NCBI GenBank assembly: GCA_016195505.1
Contig: JACPZN010000258.1
Span: forward strand, 1-5,149
Source of the DNA: Nitrospirota bacterium
GTDB lineage: Bacteria > Nitrospirota > Nitrospiria > Nitrospirales > Nitrospiraceae
Direction: 5' to 3'
DNA length: 5,149 bases
Below the pieces are notes generated by a model that did no database searches, was not told where the DNA came from, and was given only the letters and a program-made list of their open reading frames with translations. Positions 1-5,067 of this stretch are shown piece after piece; the stretch's first letter is position 1, and each line of letters opens with the position of its first letter. Position numbers and translations under genes: made by a program.

Positions 1-140
1 AAATCTCGATTCTGCCGAATGGCTTCCTCGCGGCGTCCCTGAAACAGCCCACAATCCAGCAAGAGCCGACAGCCTGGGACCTCCAGCATGTGTCGGCTTC
101 CTGTCACGGAACGAGCGGCACCATGGAAGGAGAGTTTCAT
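1..140 (-). CDS. MBL-fold (beta-CASP type) RNA exonuclease, N-terminal fragment cut by the window edge
   Basis: The minus strand from ATG 140-138 stays open to base 1 and gives 46 codons plus two bases. The protein begins MKLSFHGAARSVTGSRHML and continues through LLLDCGLFQGRR (residues 26-37). These are the first beta-strands and the first conserved Asp block (LDCGLFQG) of the metallo-beta-lactamase/beta-CASP group (COG1236, YSH1/CPSF-like, related to RNase J), zinc-dependent enzymes that process RNA. The HxHxDH zinc motif and the beta-CASP domain would lie left of the window, so activity cannot be judged here. The ATG overlaps the stop of the LOG gene as ATGA, and a GGAG lies about 10 bases upstream (CTCC at 151-154 on the plus strand). 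It is therefore the next gene of the same minus-strand operon. Family call is confident; exact substrate is unknown. Confidence 0.85.
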   Translation of the reverse strand, partial: MKLSFHGAARSVTGSRHMLEVPGCRLLLDCGLFQGRREEAIRQNRD

Positions 141-1003
141 GATGAGATGACTCCATTGTGGCGTCCGATGAGGTCCCAGGCCTCCTGGGCCGTTTCGGCA
201 TAGTGGAACAGTTGCAGGTCCTGCTGGGCGATCAGCCCGCTTTCGACGAGCAACTGCCAGTTGACCAGACGATCCCAAAATTCCCGTCCGACCAGCACGA
301 CCATCACGTTTTCCGTCTTGCCGCTCTGGAGCAGCGTCAACGTTTCGAACAATTCATCGAGCGTGCCGAATCCTCCAGGAAAGGCAACGAGCGCTTTGGC
401 GCGGATGAGAAAGTGCATTTTCCTGATGGCAAAATAGCGAAACTGAAAACTGAGCGTCGGTGTGATGTAGGGGTTGGGGTGCTGTTCATGCGGTAAGGTG
501 ATGTTGAGGCCGATCGATTTGGCGTTAACGTCCGCCGCTCCGCGGTTCGCGGCTTCCATGATGCCAGGCCCTCCGCCCGTGACAATGACGTAGTCGCAGC
601 GGCCATCGATTTGGCAGGAGGAGGAAACCAGCCGACCGAATTCACGCGCCATATCATAGTACTTCGAGAGGGCGAGTTGGCGTCGCGCGATCGCTATCTT
701 TTGCTGGTTTACGGGATCATCCGGGGCACGAGCAGCTTCTTCTTCGGCCATGTGGAGCGCTTGCTTCGCGGCGGCCGGCTCTTGCAGTCTCGCGCTGCCG
801 AAGACAACGATGGTCGATTTGACCCCTTCTTCACGCTGAATCAACTCTGGCTTCAAGAGCTCGAGTCCGATGCGGAGGGAGCGAAGCTCGTCTCGTTGGA
901 GAAACTCTGTGTCCTTGTCGGCCGGGATATAAGACGAAGACGTGACGTCAGCGTGCGGATGTGCAATGCGATCGGAAGAAAGCCCTGGTGCATGACGACC
1001 CAC
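137..1003 (-). CDS. LOG-family (TIGR00730-like) Rossmann-fold protein, putative nucleotide phosphoribohydrolase
   Basis: The product is 288 aa and presumably cytoplasmic. It carries the nucleotide-binding block TGGGPGIMEAANRGA (residues 142-156) and the LOG signature PGGFGTLDE (209-217), with an Arg-Lys pair at 194-195 before it. In characterised LOG proteins this signature, its Glu and an upstream Arg form the active site that cleaves cytokinin riboside 5'-monophosphates or other nucleoside monophosphates. The real substrate here is unknown. The long N-terminal part (SSSYIPADKDTEFL, then a KPEL block at 51-54) fits, from memory, the longer bacterial LOG subgroup rather than the ~190-aa short form. 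The start is GTG at 1003-1001. An in-frame TGA lies three codons upstream at 1012-1010, and no clear ribosome binding site precedes the GTG. The gene overlaps lipoprotein 2 by 151 nt and is joined to the MBL gene by ATGA. Confidence 0.88.
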   Translation of the reverse strand: MGRHAPGLSSDRIAHPHADVTSSSYIPADKDTEFLQRDELRSLRIGLELLKPELIQREEGVKSTIVVFGSARLQEPAAAKQALHMAEEEAARAPDDPVNQQKIAIARRQLALSKYYDMAREFGRLVSSSCQIDGRCDYVIVTGGGPGIMEAANRGAADVNAKSIGLNITLPHEQHPNPYITPTLSFQFRYFAIRKMHFLIRAKALVAFPGGFGTLDELFETLTLLQSGKTENVMVVLVGREFWDRLVNWQLLVESGLIAQQDLQLFHYAETAQEAWDLIGRHNGVISS

Positions 1004-1359
1004 TGGGAGTCACAGATGACTTGCAACGCATCGACGCCAAGACCTGTGCGTGAAATGATCAAATCCGGGTCGACCGGTGTCCAGGGTTTCACTAACCAGC
1101 CAAAATTGACACGCGAATACTTCATGTCGAGGAAGCTATAGCTCGCGACAATGCCTGTCTGCGAATCGGTGATGGAATCGGGCGCGCCTAGCTTGGCGAT
1201 CACCTCGGTCAACCTGGTATGTCCCGGAACGATGAACGCCACATCGTCCTGCGTGAGCGGGGCGTTCAAAGTGACGCGAACCACGTTGCAGCCGAGAGAA
1301 GTCACGCACATGAGGGTGGAGAGGAACATGAGGAACATTCTGGAACGCGCGAATGGCAT
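853..1359 (-). CDS. secreted, probable lipoprotein 2 with BamE/SmpA-like fold
   Basis: This is a 168-aa protein starting at ATG 1359-1357. That start is preferred to the more upstream ATG at 1440 because it follows the previous stop (TGA 1363-1361) by one base and has a GGAG six bases ahead. Residues 1-24 form a signal peptide (Arg-rich start, hydrophobic core at 9-22, Cys at 24). The lipobox TSLGC is imperfect, so secretion is more certain than lipidation. Residues about 40-120 contain PGHTRLTEVIAKLGAPD (45-61), a motif typical of BamE/SmpA/OmlA-like small lipoproteins, then NFGWL (85-89) and DPDLIIS (97-103). It resembles the preceding lipoprotein and looks like a diverged paralogue. The last 50 residues (119-168) are read from DNA that also encodes the start of LOG. 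They are rich in Ser, Arg and Thr and may not be conserved. Specific role unknown. Confidence 0.75.
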   Translation of the reverse strand: MPFARSRMFLMFLSTLMCVTSLGCNVVRVTLNAPLTQDDVAFIVPGHTRLTEVIAKLGAPDSITDSQTGIVASYSFLDMKYSRVNFGWLVKPWTPVDPDLIISRTGLGVDALQVICDSQWVVMHQGFLPIALHIRTLTSRLRLISRPTRTQSFSNETSFAPSASDSSS

Positions 1360-1360
1360 C

Positions 1361-1747
1361 TCACTCTCCGAAAGGCCAGAAACGAAACTCGAGTCCATCT
1401 GTCCGCTTCGAGGACATGACCTCCTCGACGGTCCCTTCACGGTTCACGATGACGAAGAGATCGTCACTCTTGATGGACAGGCGTGAAAAATTGAGAACGA
1501 TGAGTAGCAGGCTGCCCACTTTGGCATCGTATCGATAGTACTGAAACACGTCGCGCCCGTTTACTTGAAGCAGCCGATCCGGTGCCCCGAGTAGAGCAAG
1601 CACTTCCGCCTTGGTGGTCGTGCCCTGTTTGATCGAAGACACAGCCTCGGACCTGATGTCGTCTCCAAGAGTGCCTCGGCTGAACGCACAGCCATGAATC
1701 AGCAGTCCGATTGCCATGAGGAATGGAAGGGATCGGTGGAATATCAT
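1361..1747 (-). CDS. small lipoprotein 1, BamE/SmpA/OmlA-like
   Basis: This is a 128-aa protein with a classic lipoprotein signal: hydrophobic residues 7-17 followed by IHGC with Cys20 as the lipidation site. The mature part has QGTTTKAEVLALLGAPD (41-57), the hallmark helix-turn of the BamE/SmpA/OmlA-like fold. YYRYDAK (70-76), NFSRL (86-90) and DDLFVIVNREGTVEEV (95-110) follow. It would sit in the outer membrane or its periplasmic face. BamE itself belongs to the outer-membrane protein assembly complex, but many proteins with this fold do other things and no BAM gene is nearby, so the role is open. The start codon overlaps the GNAT stop as ATGA, with GAGG just upstream, which points to translational coupling. 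The stop lies one base before lipoprotein 2. Confidence 0.82.
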   Translation of the reverse strand: MIFHRSLPFLMAIGLLIHGCAFSRGTLGDDIRSEAVSSIKQGTTTKAEVLALLGAPDRLLQVNGRDVFQYYRYDAKVGSLLLIVLNFSRLSIKSDDLFVIVNREGTVEEVMSSKRTDGLEFRFWPFGE

Positions 1748-2283
1748 GGAGCCTCGTCTCTTTGTTGATCATGAGAAGGTGATATTTGGCGCACAAGGAT
1801 GAAATCCTGCTCATAGACCGCATAGACCGAAGGGGCAAGTCCGACATGCTGGTAGACGGTTTGGGCCGTGCGATTGTCCCGTTCCACGTACAGTCTGATC
1901 CCACAGACCTGCGGATCCGCCTTGGCTTTGGCGACGATATGGTCATACATCGCTCGATAGACACCTTGGCGGCGCCAGGTCGGGGCGACATAGACGCTCT
2001 GCACCCACCAGAAGGCTGCGTTGCGCCAATCGCTCCACTCAAAGGTAATCATCAACTGGCCAATGAGTCGATGGCGACCGGCCTCAAGAATTTCAGCAAC
2101 CAGAAAAAATCCGCGCTCAGGGGCAGACAGTAATGAGAGTGTTCCTTCACAGAGCCTGGGCAAATCGAGCCGCCGCCCTTCGGTCTCCAGTGCCATGGCG
2201 GTGCTGAAAGCAACAATCGAGTCCACATCTTCCCGACGGGCCGGTCTGACTAAGATTTGTTCCGGCAAGAGCATACTCGTCAT
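1744..2283 (-). CDS. GNAT-family N-acetyltransferase
   Basis: A 179-aa product is read from ATG 2283-2281. The protein begins ILVRPARREDVDSIVAF (10-26), the usual first strand and helix of GNAT proteins. It then has VQSVYVAPTWRRQGVYRAMY (94-113), which is motif A with the acetyl-CoA pyrophosphate-binding R-R-Q-G-V-Y loop. NRTAQTVYQHVGL (137-149) is motif B, with the Asn and Tyr commonly seen. The family moves an acetyl group from acetyl-CoA to an amine on a small molecule, peptide or protein; the substrate cannot be read from sequence. The frame also opens at a GTG at 2310. I prefer the ATG because it forms an ATGA overlap with the DUF502 stop, matching the style of this cluster, although neither start has a strong ribosome binding site. 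Confidence 0.85.
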   Translation of the reverse strand: MTSMLLPEQILVRPARREDVDSIVAFSTAMALETEGRRLDLPRLCEGTLSLLSAPERGFFLVAEILEAGRHRLIGQLMITFEWSDWRNAAFWWVQSVYVAPTWRRQGVYRAMYDHIVAKAKADPQVCGIRLYVERDNRTAQTVYQHVGLAPSVYAVYEQDFILVRQISPSHDQQRDEAP

Positions 2284-2885
2284 GGGATCGATTTGGGCTT
2301 GTTGAGCCACCCTGCTCTGGGCCTATAGAACCCGGCGGAAAACTCCATCTTCATGGCATCTTCCGGGAGAAGGTTGATCGGACGCAAGTCATGTTCAGGG
2401 ACGAAGGCCAAAAAGCCTGTAAAGGGATGGATGGCTGTCGGCACGAAGACCATGAATAGACTGGCGGAAGGCTCGACCTGAATTGCTCTTGGAGCAACCC
2501 CCATCACAAATCCGAGTGCCCAGAACCCATCGCGAGGAAACGGGAATGCGACCACCGTGCTGCGACCAAACCGTGATCTAAAATTCAATACATCCGTCAT
2601 CCCTTTTAACGTGAGGTAGATGCTTTGCACGAGAGGAATCTGCTCCAGTCGGTGTTCGAGGCGGCTCATCAGGCGTTGACCAATAACATGGTCGGCAACG
2701 CTGCCGACGATAAGAAGGAGAAGTATCAATAGGAGCAGGCCGAGTCCAGGGACTGGATCGGACATGTGTCTGCCGACGAGATTGTCCAATGCTTTGAAGA
2801 GGGTTGAGAGAATCAAGAATGTGGCCCATGCGGGAACCAGGACAATGAGCCCGGCGATAAACAATCTCCAGAATGCCTTAATCAT
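2280..2885 (-). CDS. DUF502-family integral membrane protein
   Basis: The product is 201 aa with two hydrophobic segments, about residues 8-30 and 47-65, joined by a short loop. A soluble C-terminal part contains the marks of the DUF502 family: IPLVQSIYLTLKG (83-95), FVPTAIHPFTGFLAFVPE (147-164) and EDAMKMEFSAGF (175-186). Length is close to the family norm of about 200 residues. The family is widespread in bacteria and plants (COV-like proteins in plants) and its molecular role is not established, so none is given here. It is the first gene of the minus-strand cluster. The ATG at 2885-2883 is preceded by GGA about six bases upstream. Its stop overlaps the GNAT ATG. The upstream 170-bp divergent region should hold the cluster promoter, but I cannot point to a convincing one. 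Confidence 0.88.
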   Translation of the reverse strand: MIKAFWRLFIAGLIVLVPAWATFLILSTLFKALDNLVGRHMSDPVPGLGLLLLILLLLIVGSVADHVIGQRLMSRLEHRLEQIPLVQSIYLTLKGMTDVLNFRSRFGRSTVVAFPFPRDGFWALGFVMGVAPRAIQVEPSASLFMVFVPTAIHPFTGFLAFVPEHDLRPINLLPEDAMKMEFSAGFYRPRAGWLNKPKSIP

Positions 2886-2950
2886 GAGGATCCAACCAAG
2901 TCGAGACGGAAAAGTCTATTAGTCTAGCAGAATCATTGCGGCGAATGGGA

Positions 2951-2973
2951 GAGAGCTTGATTGGCTTGCTCTC
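2951..2973. repeat. 6-bp inverted repeat in the divergent intergenic region
   Basis: GAGAGC (2951-2956) and GCTCTC (2968-2973) are perfect inverted arms around an 11-base spacer, near the middle of the only divergent gene start in the window. It could be an operator for the cluster, for the Trm112-like gene, or a small hairpin in one of the leaders. A six-base repeat can also arise by chance. An ATTATC/GATAAT patch at 2987-2992 lies next to it and could act as a -10 box on the minus strand, but no good -35 partner is present. Confidence 0.3.
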
Positions 2974-3055
2974 CGAGTGTTCATCCATTATCCTATGGCC
3001 CGGAGTCCTAGAACTTCCCCAAAAGTAAGCGGGAGTAAATGGAGGGCCAGGCGTC

Positions 3056-3316
3056 ATGAGCATTGATAAAGATCTTCTCGCGATTCTCTGTTGCCCGGAG
3101 ACCAAGCAGCCAGTCAGTCTGGCAGATCCGTCCCTGGTCAAGAAACTCAATGAGGCTATCGGGCGTGGCGGGCTGAAGAACAAAGGGAAAAAGCCTGTGT
3201 CGGAACAGCTTGATGGAGGCCTTGTTCGTGCGGACCAGAAGATCCTCTATCCCATCCGAGAAAATATTCCGGTCATGCTCATCGAGGAAGGAATTCCTCT
3301 CGAACAAGTAAGCTGA
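3056..3316 (+). CDS. Trm112-like protein (long form, Cys-poor)
   Basis: This 86-aa product is the only convincing plus-strand gene in the window. It has the two conserved ends of the Trm112p/YcaR family: LLAILCCPETKQPV (7-20) and ILYPIRENIPVMLIEE (63-78). In eukaryotes and archaea Trm112 proteins are small partners that stabilise methyltransferases acting on tRNA, rRNA and release factors; bacterial members are mostly uncharacterised. Common bacterial versions are near 60 residues. This one has a longer Lys/Gly-rich middle (about 28-60), and only Cys12 and Cys13 remain, so a four-Cys zinc site is not possible within the chain. The start is ATG 3056, with GGAGG at 3041-3045. It faces away from the DUF502 cluster and converges on the zinc-ribbon gene. 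Confidence 0.85.
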   Translation: MSIDKDLLAILCCPETKQPVSLADPSLVKKLNEAIGRGGLKNKGKKPVSEQLDGGLVRADQKILYPIRENIPVMLIEEGIPLEQVS

Positions 3317-3440
3317 AGCGCCCTTCTCCCTCACTTGTCCTACTCCGTCTTCCCATTCTGAACATTCTGTAATTTCACCTATTCAGCGGCTTCCTGTGCT
3401 GAGTCTTCACGCAACGCCTGCGTTGGTACCGGGGAAAAGA

Positions 3441-3728
3441 TTATGGGCCGTAGATTTGAACCTCGTCCTCCCGGCTGTCGGTTTTTGATCCAGTTGATGT
3501 GCCACAATGCATGCAGAGATATTCATACAGATTGCCGGTTGAGAGGACGAGCAACAAACGCTCTCGTGTAGGGGTGGCAACCCGACAGCGTGGACAATAT
3601 AAGAGTGTAGCATTGAGTGATTTGAATTGATCTTGTGAGCCCCGCGAGGTTGCCGGGGATCGATTTCCCGGGGCTCGCTGGGCTCCGGATAGCCAAGGGG
3701 AAGGGGATCTCCGAGGAGGCTGTGGCAT
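3441..3728 (-). CDS. small zinc-ribbon protein
   Basis: This is a 95-aa product. Residues 45-48 (CPRC) and 72-75 (CMHC) are two CxxC knuckles 23 residues apart, flanking RERLLLVLSTGNLYEYL (55-71): a compact four-Cys zinc ribbon with a beta-hairpin between. Such proteins often bind nucleic acids or serve as structural adapters; no specific function is recognised. The first 40 residues are Pro/Arg/Ser-rich and probably disordered. The C-terminus is acidic. ATG 3728-3726 is the only usual start codon in this frame: an in-frame TGA lies 18 bases upstream, and no ATG, GTG or TTG appears before the first Cys. There is no ribosome binding site, and a promoter ends five bases before the ATG, so the message is probably leaderless. 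The gene is monocistronic in appearance and convergent with the Trm112-like gene. Confidence 0.78.
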   Translation of the reverse strand: MPQPPRRSPSPWLSGAQRAPGNRSPATSRGSQDQFKSLNATLLYCPRCRVATPTRERLLLVLSTGNLYEYLCMHCGTSTGSKTDSREDEVQIYGP

Positions 3729-3733
3729 GTGTA

Positions 3734-3763
3734 ATTTTATTGATCAGAGCAATGGTCGGTCAA
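3734..3763 (-). promoter_or_regulatory. sigma-70-type promoter of the zinc-ribbon gene
   Basis: On the minus strand, TTGACC (3763-3758; five of six consensus bases) and TAAAAT (3739-3734; five of six) are separated by 18 bases. Only five bases (TACAC) lie between the -10 box and the ATG at 3728, which places the predicted transcript start on or next to the start codon. This fits the lack of a Shine-Dalgarno sequence there. It is read by eye and not supported by mapped transcripts. Confidence 0.62.
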
Positions 3764-3826
3764 GAGTTTCGAGAGTTAGGAAGAAAGTGACTTGGAAGTC
3801 GATTCATACTTCAACTAGGTCCGCTA

Positions 3827-4054
3827 CTAAACATCTGCGGACGATGATTCAGGGACATGCCTTTTCTGTGCAGCTCTCCAGAGCAACCGGCTGACTTGAA
3901 CCAAGACATAGACGGCAACCCCGCTGAGTAGGCCATAGAGCCCGGCTCGACTCCATGGCCACAGCGCTGGAGCATGAAGGATGAAGCCTAAGGCGATATG
4001 GCCACCGACTCCGAGGCAGAGGGCGAAAATAATCCACTCTCGGATCAACTGCAT
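3827..4054 (-). CDS. small two-helix membrane protein of unknown function
   Basis: A 75-aa protein with two hydrophobic segments, about residues 7-27 (WIIFALCLGVGGHIALGFILH) and 38-59 (GLYGLLSGVAVYVLVQVSRLLW). They are joined by a short loop with PWSRAG. A basic stretch and a short polar tail follow (RAAQKRHVPESSSADV), which suggests both ends face the cytoplasm. I do not recognise a family. The start ATG 4054-4052 has AGGG eight bases upstream, a reasonable ribosome binding site. The gene follows the 122-aa gene on the same strand after 60 bases with no visible terminator, so both are probably on one transcript. After its stop, 98 bases separate it from the zinc-ribbon start. That spacer contains only weak inverted repeats and the zinc-ribbon promoter. 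Confidence 0.7.
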   Translation of the reverse strand: MQLIREWIIFALCLGVGGHIALGFILHAPALWPWSRAGLYGLLSGVAVYVLVQVSRLLWRAAQKRHVPESSSADV

Positions 4055-4114
4055 CAGCCATACCCTGTGTGGTCGTCAAGGAGAGGCTCGTCCAGACCTA
4101 AAAATGGATCGAGG

Positions 4115-4483
4115 CTAGACGGCTGTCTTGGCAGATTCGATCTCCGTTGCTGTGATGAGGCTGGAGAGATAGTCTGCCACAAAGTTCAAGGCTTCTTCAC
4201 GGCCATCGGCTCGGCGTCCTTTTTCCCGCCGTTGCACCGAGAGTTCATGTTCGAGATCCGACCGGACTTCTCCAAAGACTCGTTGCAACGAAGACGGGGT
4301 GAGATTGGCATCCATGTCTTCGAGTTCCTGACATCGATCAAGAACCCAATTGAGTCCCTCAATGCGTCCGGCATAGTGCTCTTGCTCGGCTGTATCGATC
4401 CGGGCCATGGCGGTCGCAAAGGTTTGGGCTTCGTAAATCAAATTGTAAAAGCTCGTGACGGCCCGCTGCAAGGATGGATTCAT
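4115..4483 (-). CDS. hypothetical 122-aa helical protein
   Basis: I do not recognise this protein. It is soluble, without signal peptide or membrane segment, and looks almost entirely helical. Residues 1-60 read as amphipathic helices (SLQRAVTSFYNLIYEAQTF, then RIEGLNWVLDRCQELEDM at 39-56). A Pro-containing turn lies at about 62-63, then a highly charged helix (about 70-95, with QRREKGRRADGREE) and a final helix EALNFVADYLSSLITA. Only one Cys is present and no catalytic motif stands out. The start ATG 4483-4481 is well supported: GAAGGA ends five bases upstream and a TATAAT promoter precedes it. An opposite-strand reading frame (3998-4504, 168 codons) covers the same DNA but has no such signals. 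Gene reality is fairly sure; function is unknown. Confidence 0.72.
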   Translation of the reverse strand: MNPSLQRAVTSFYNLIYEAQTFATAMARIDTAEQEHYAGRIEGLNWVLDRCQELEDMDANLTPSSLQRVFGEVRSDLEHELSVQRREKGRRADGREEALNFVADYLSSLITATEIESAKTAV

Positions 4484-4516
4484 AATGTTCCTTCTCTCAA
4501 ATAAGTAAACTATTCA

Positions 4517-4544
4517 ATTATACATGAGATTACGCGGGCGACAA
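4517..4544 (-). promoter_or_regulatory. sigma-70-type promoter of the 122-aa/75-aa gene pair
   Basis: The minus strand shows a perfect TATAAT (4522-4517), with TTGTCG (4544-4539; four of six -35 bases) 16 bases upstream. Transcription would begin near 4510, giving a leader of about 27 bases that contains the GAAGGA ribosome binding site at 4494-4489. The 77-bp spacer in which it sits is clearly AT-richer than the neighbouring genes. Confidence 0.62.
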
Positions 4545-4560
4545 GGAATATTTTCAGGTG

Positions 4561-4890
4561 CTACGTGAAGAGGAGAGAATGGAACTCGTTCATAAATCCA
4601 TAATAAAGTGGGGCGAAGTCTTTCAGACACTCTGGGCTCGTTTCCTTCAAGCGCTTAAAGAAGAAGATCTGGGTGCGTGGGTCGAGCTGCTCCAGTAGCT
4701 GGCCGAGCTGAGCCATCGTGAAGTTGCCGGCAGGGACGCTTAACACATAATGAACAAGCCGCTCGACGAACTGTTGAGCGACATATTCGCTGCTTAGGTA
4801 ACCATCGGGGAGTTTTCCTGAGGCTAAAAACTCATCAAAGGGTATGGCTTGCGCAGCAAATGGAATCGATTGCTGCTGGGGAGGAGTCAC
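4561..4890 (-). CDS. hypothetical 109-aa protein
   Basis: I do not recognise this protein. It has no signal peptide or membrane segment. Residues 1-20 are Pro/Gln-rich, then IPFDEFLASGKLPDGYLSSE (16-35) leads into helices: YVAQQFVERLVHYVLSV (36-52), FTMAQLGQLLEQLDP (57-71) and TQIFFFKRLKE (73-83). An aromatic end follows (LYYGFMNEFHSLLF). The pattern suggests a small all-helical adapter-like domain with no catalytic motif. The start is GTG 4890-4888, the only usual start codon in frame, with GGAG about 10 bases upstream. A promoter candidate lies at 4936-4964. The stop is 77 bases before the 122-aa gene, which has its own promoter, so the two may be separately expressed. Existence is likely because of length, composition and signals, but no homologue is claimed. 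Confidence 0.65.
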   Translation of the reverse strand: MTPPQQQSIPFAAQAIPFDEFLASGKLPDGYLSSEYVAQQFVERLVHYVLSVPAGNFTMAQLGQLLEQLDPRTQIFFFKRLKETSPECLKDFAPLYYGFMNEFHSLLFT

Positions 4891-4935
4891 GCTGAGGATA
4901 CTCCATGGCTGAACGTGAGCAGTTTACGTGAGACA

Positions 4936-4964
4936 ACTCTACTGGACCCCCTATGGATCGTCAA
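4936..4964 (-). promoter_or_regulatory. candidate promoter of the 109-aa gene
   Basis: On the minus strand, TTGACG (4964-4959; five of six) and TAGAGT (4941-4936; four of six) are 17 bases apart. Transcription would start near 4929, giving a leader of about 40 bases. The -35 box is inside a CACTTGAC octamer that recurs at 5034-5027. The -10 box is only moderate, so this is a tentative call. Confidence 0.42.
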
Positions 4965-5067
4965 GTGTGCAGAAGGAGCAGCAATGTTTGAGCCGAAAGG
5001 CTGATACGATGACGACAAGGCGGGTTGTCAAGTGACCTCGCTCAGCAGAATACACCTCGATGATGTG

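Noticed and set aside
158..496. Plus-strand 112-codon frame opposite the LOG gene
   Set aside because: It lies wholly antisense to the conserved LOG catalytic part, and its translation shows no domain or ribosome binding site.
611..1141. Plus-strand 176-codon frame opposite LOG and lipoprotein 2
   Set aside because: It is an antisense shadow of two genes that have recognisable motifs; no start signal or protein-like pattern.
1360..1440. N-terminal extension of lipoprotein 2 up to the ATG at 1440
   Set aside because: It would add 27 residues before a clear signal peptide and overlap lipoprotein 1 by 80 bases, whereas ATG 1359 has a ribosome binding site and a one-base gap.
2284..2310. GTG start at 2310 for the GNAT gene
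   Set aside because: The ATG at 2283 forms the ATGA overlap seen elsewhere in the cluster, and the nine extra residues are not part of the GNAT fold. Not fully excluded.
3412..3425. CAACG-CCTG-CGTTG hairpin between the convergent Trm112-like and zinc-ribbon genes, considered as a terminator
   Set aside because: The five-pair stem has no T-run on either side, so an intrinsic terminator cannot be claimed. The nearby TCAGC/GCTGA arms (3383-3402) have the same weakness.
3407..3613. Minus-strand 68-codon frame overlapping the zinc-ribbon gene
   Set aside because: It is a shifted frame of the same strand; the CxxC/CxxC pattern is only in the 95-aa frame.
3789..3800. GACTT-GG-AAGTC inverted repeat after the 75-aa gene, considered as a terminator
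   Set aside because: The loop is too small and the following tract on the minus strand (ACTTTCTT) is broken; evidence is too weak.
3998..4504. Plus-strand 168-codon frame covering the 122-aa gene
   Set aside because: It has no ribosome binding site or promoter and overlaps two minus-strand genes with good initiation signals. It is long enough to deserve a codon-bias test, but the minus strand is much better supported.
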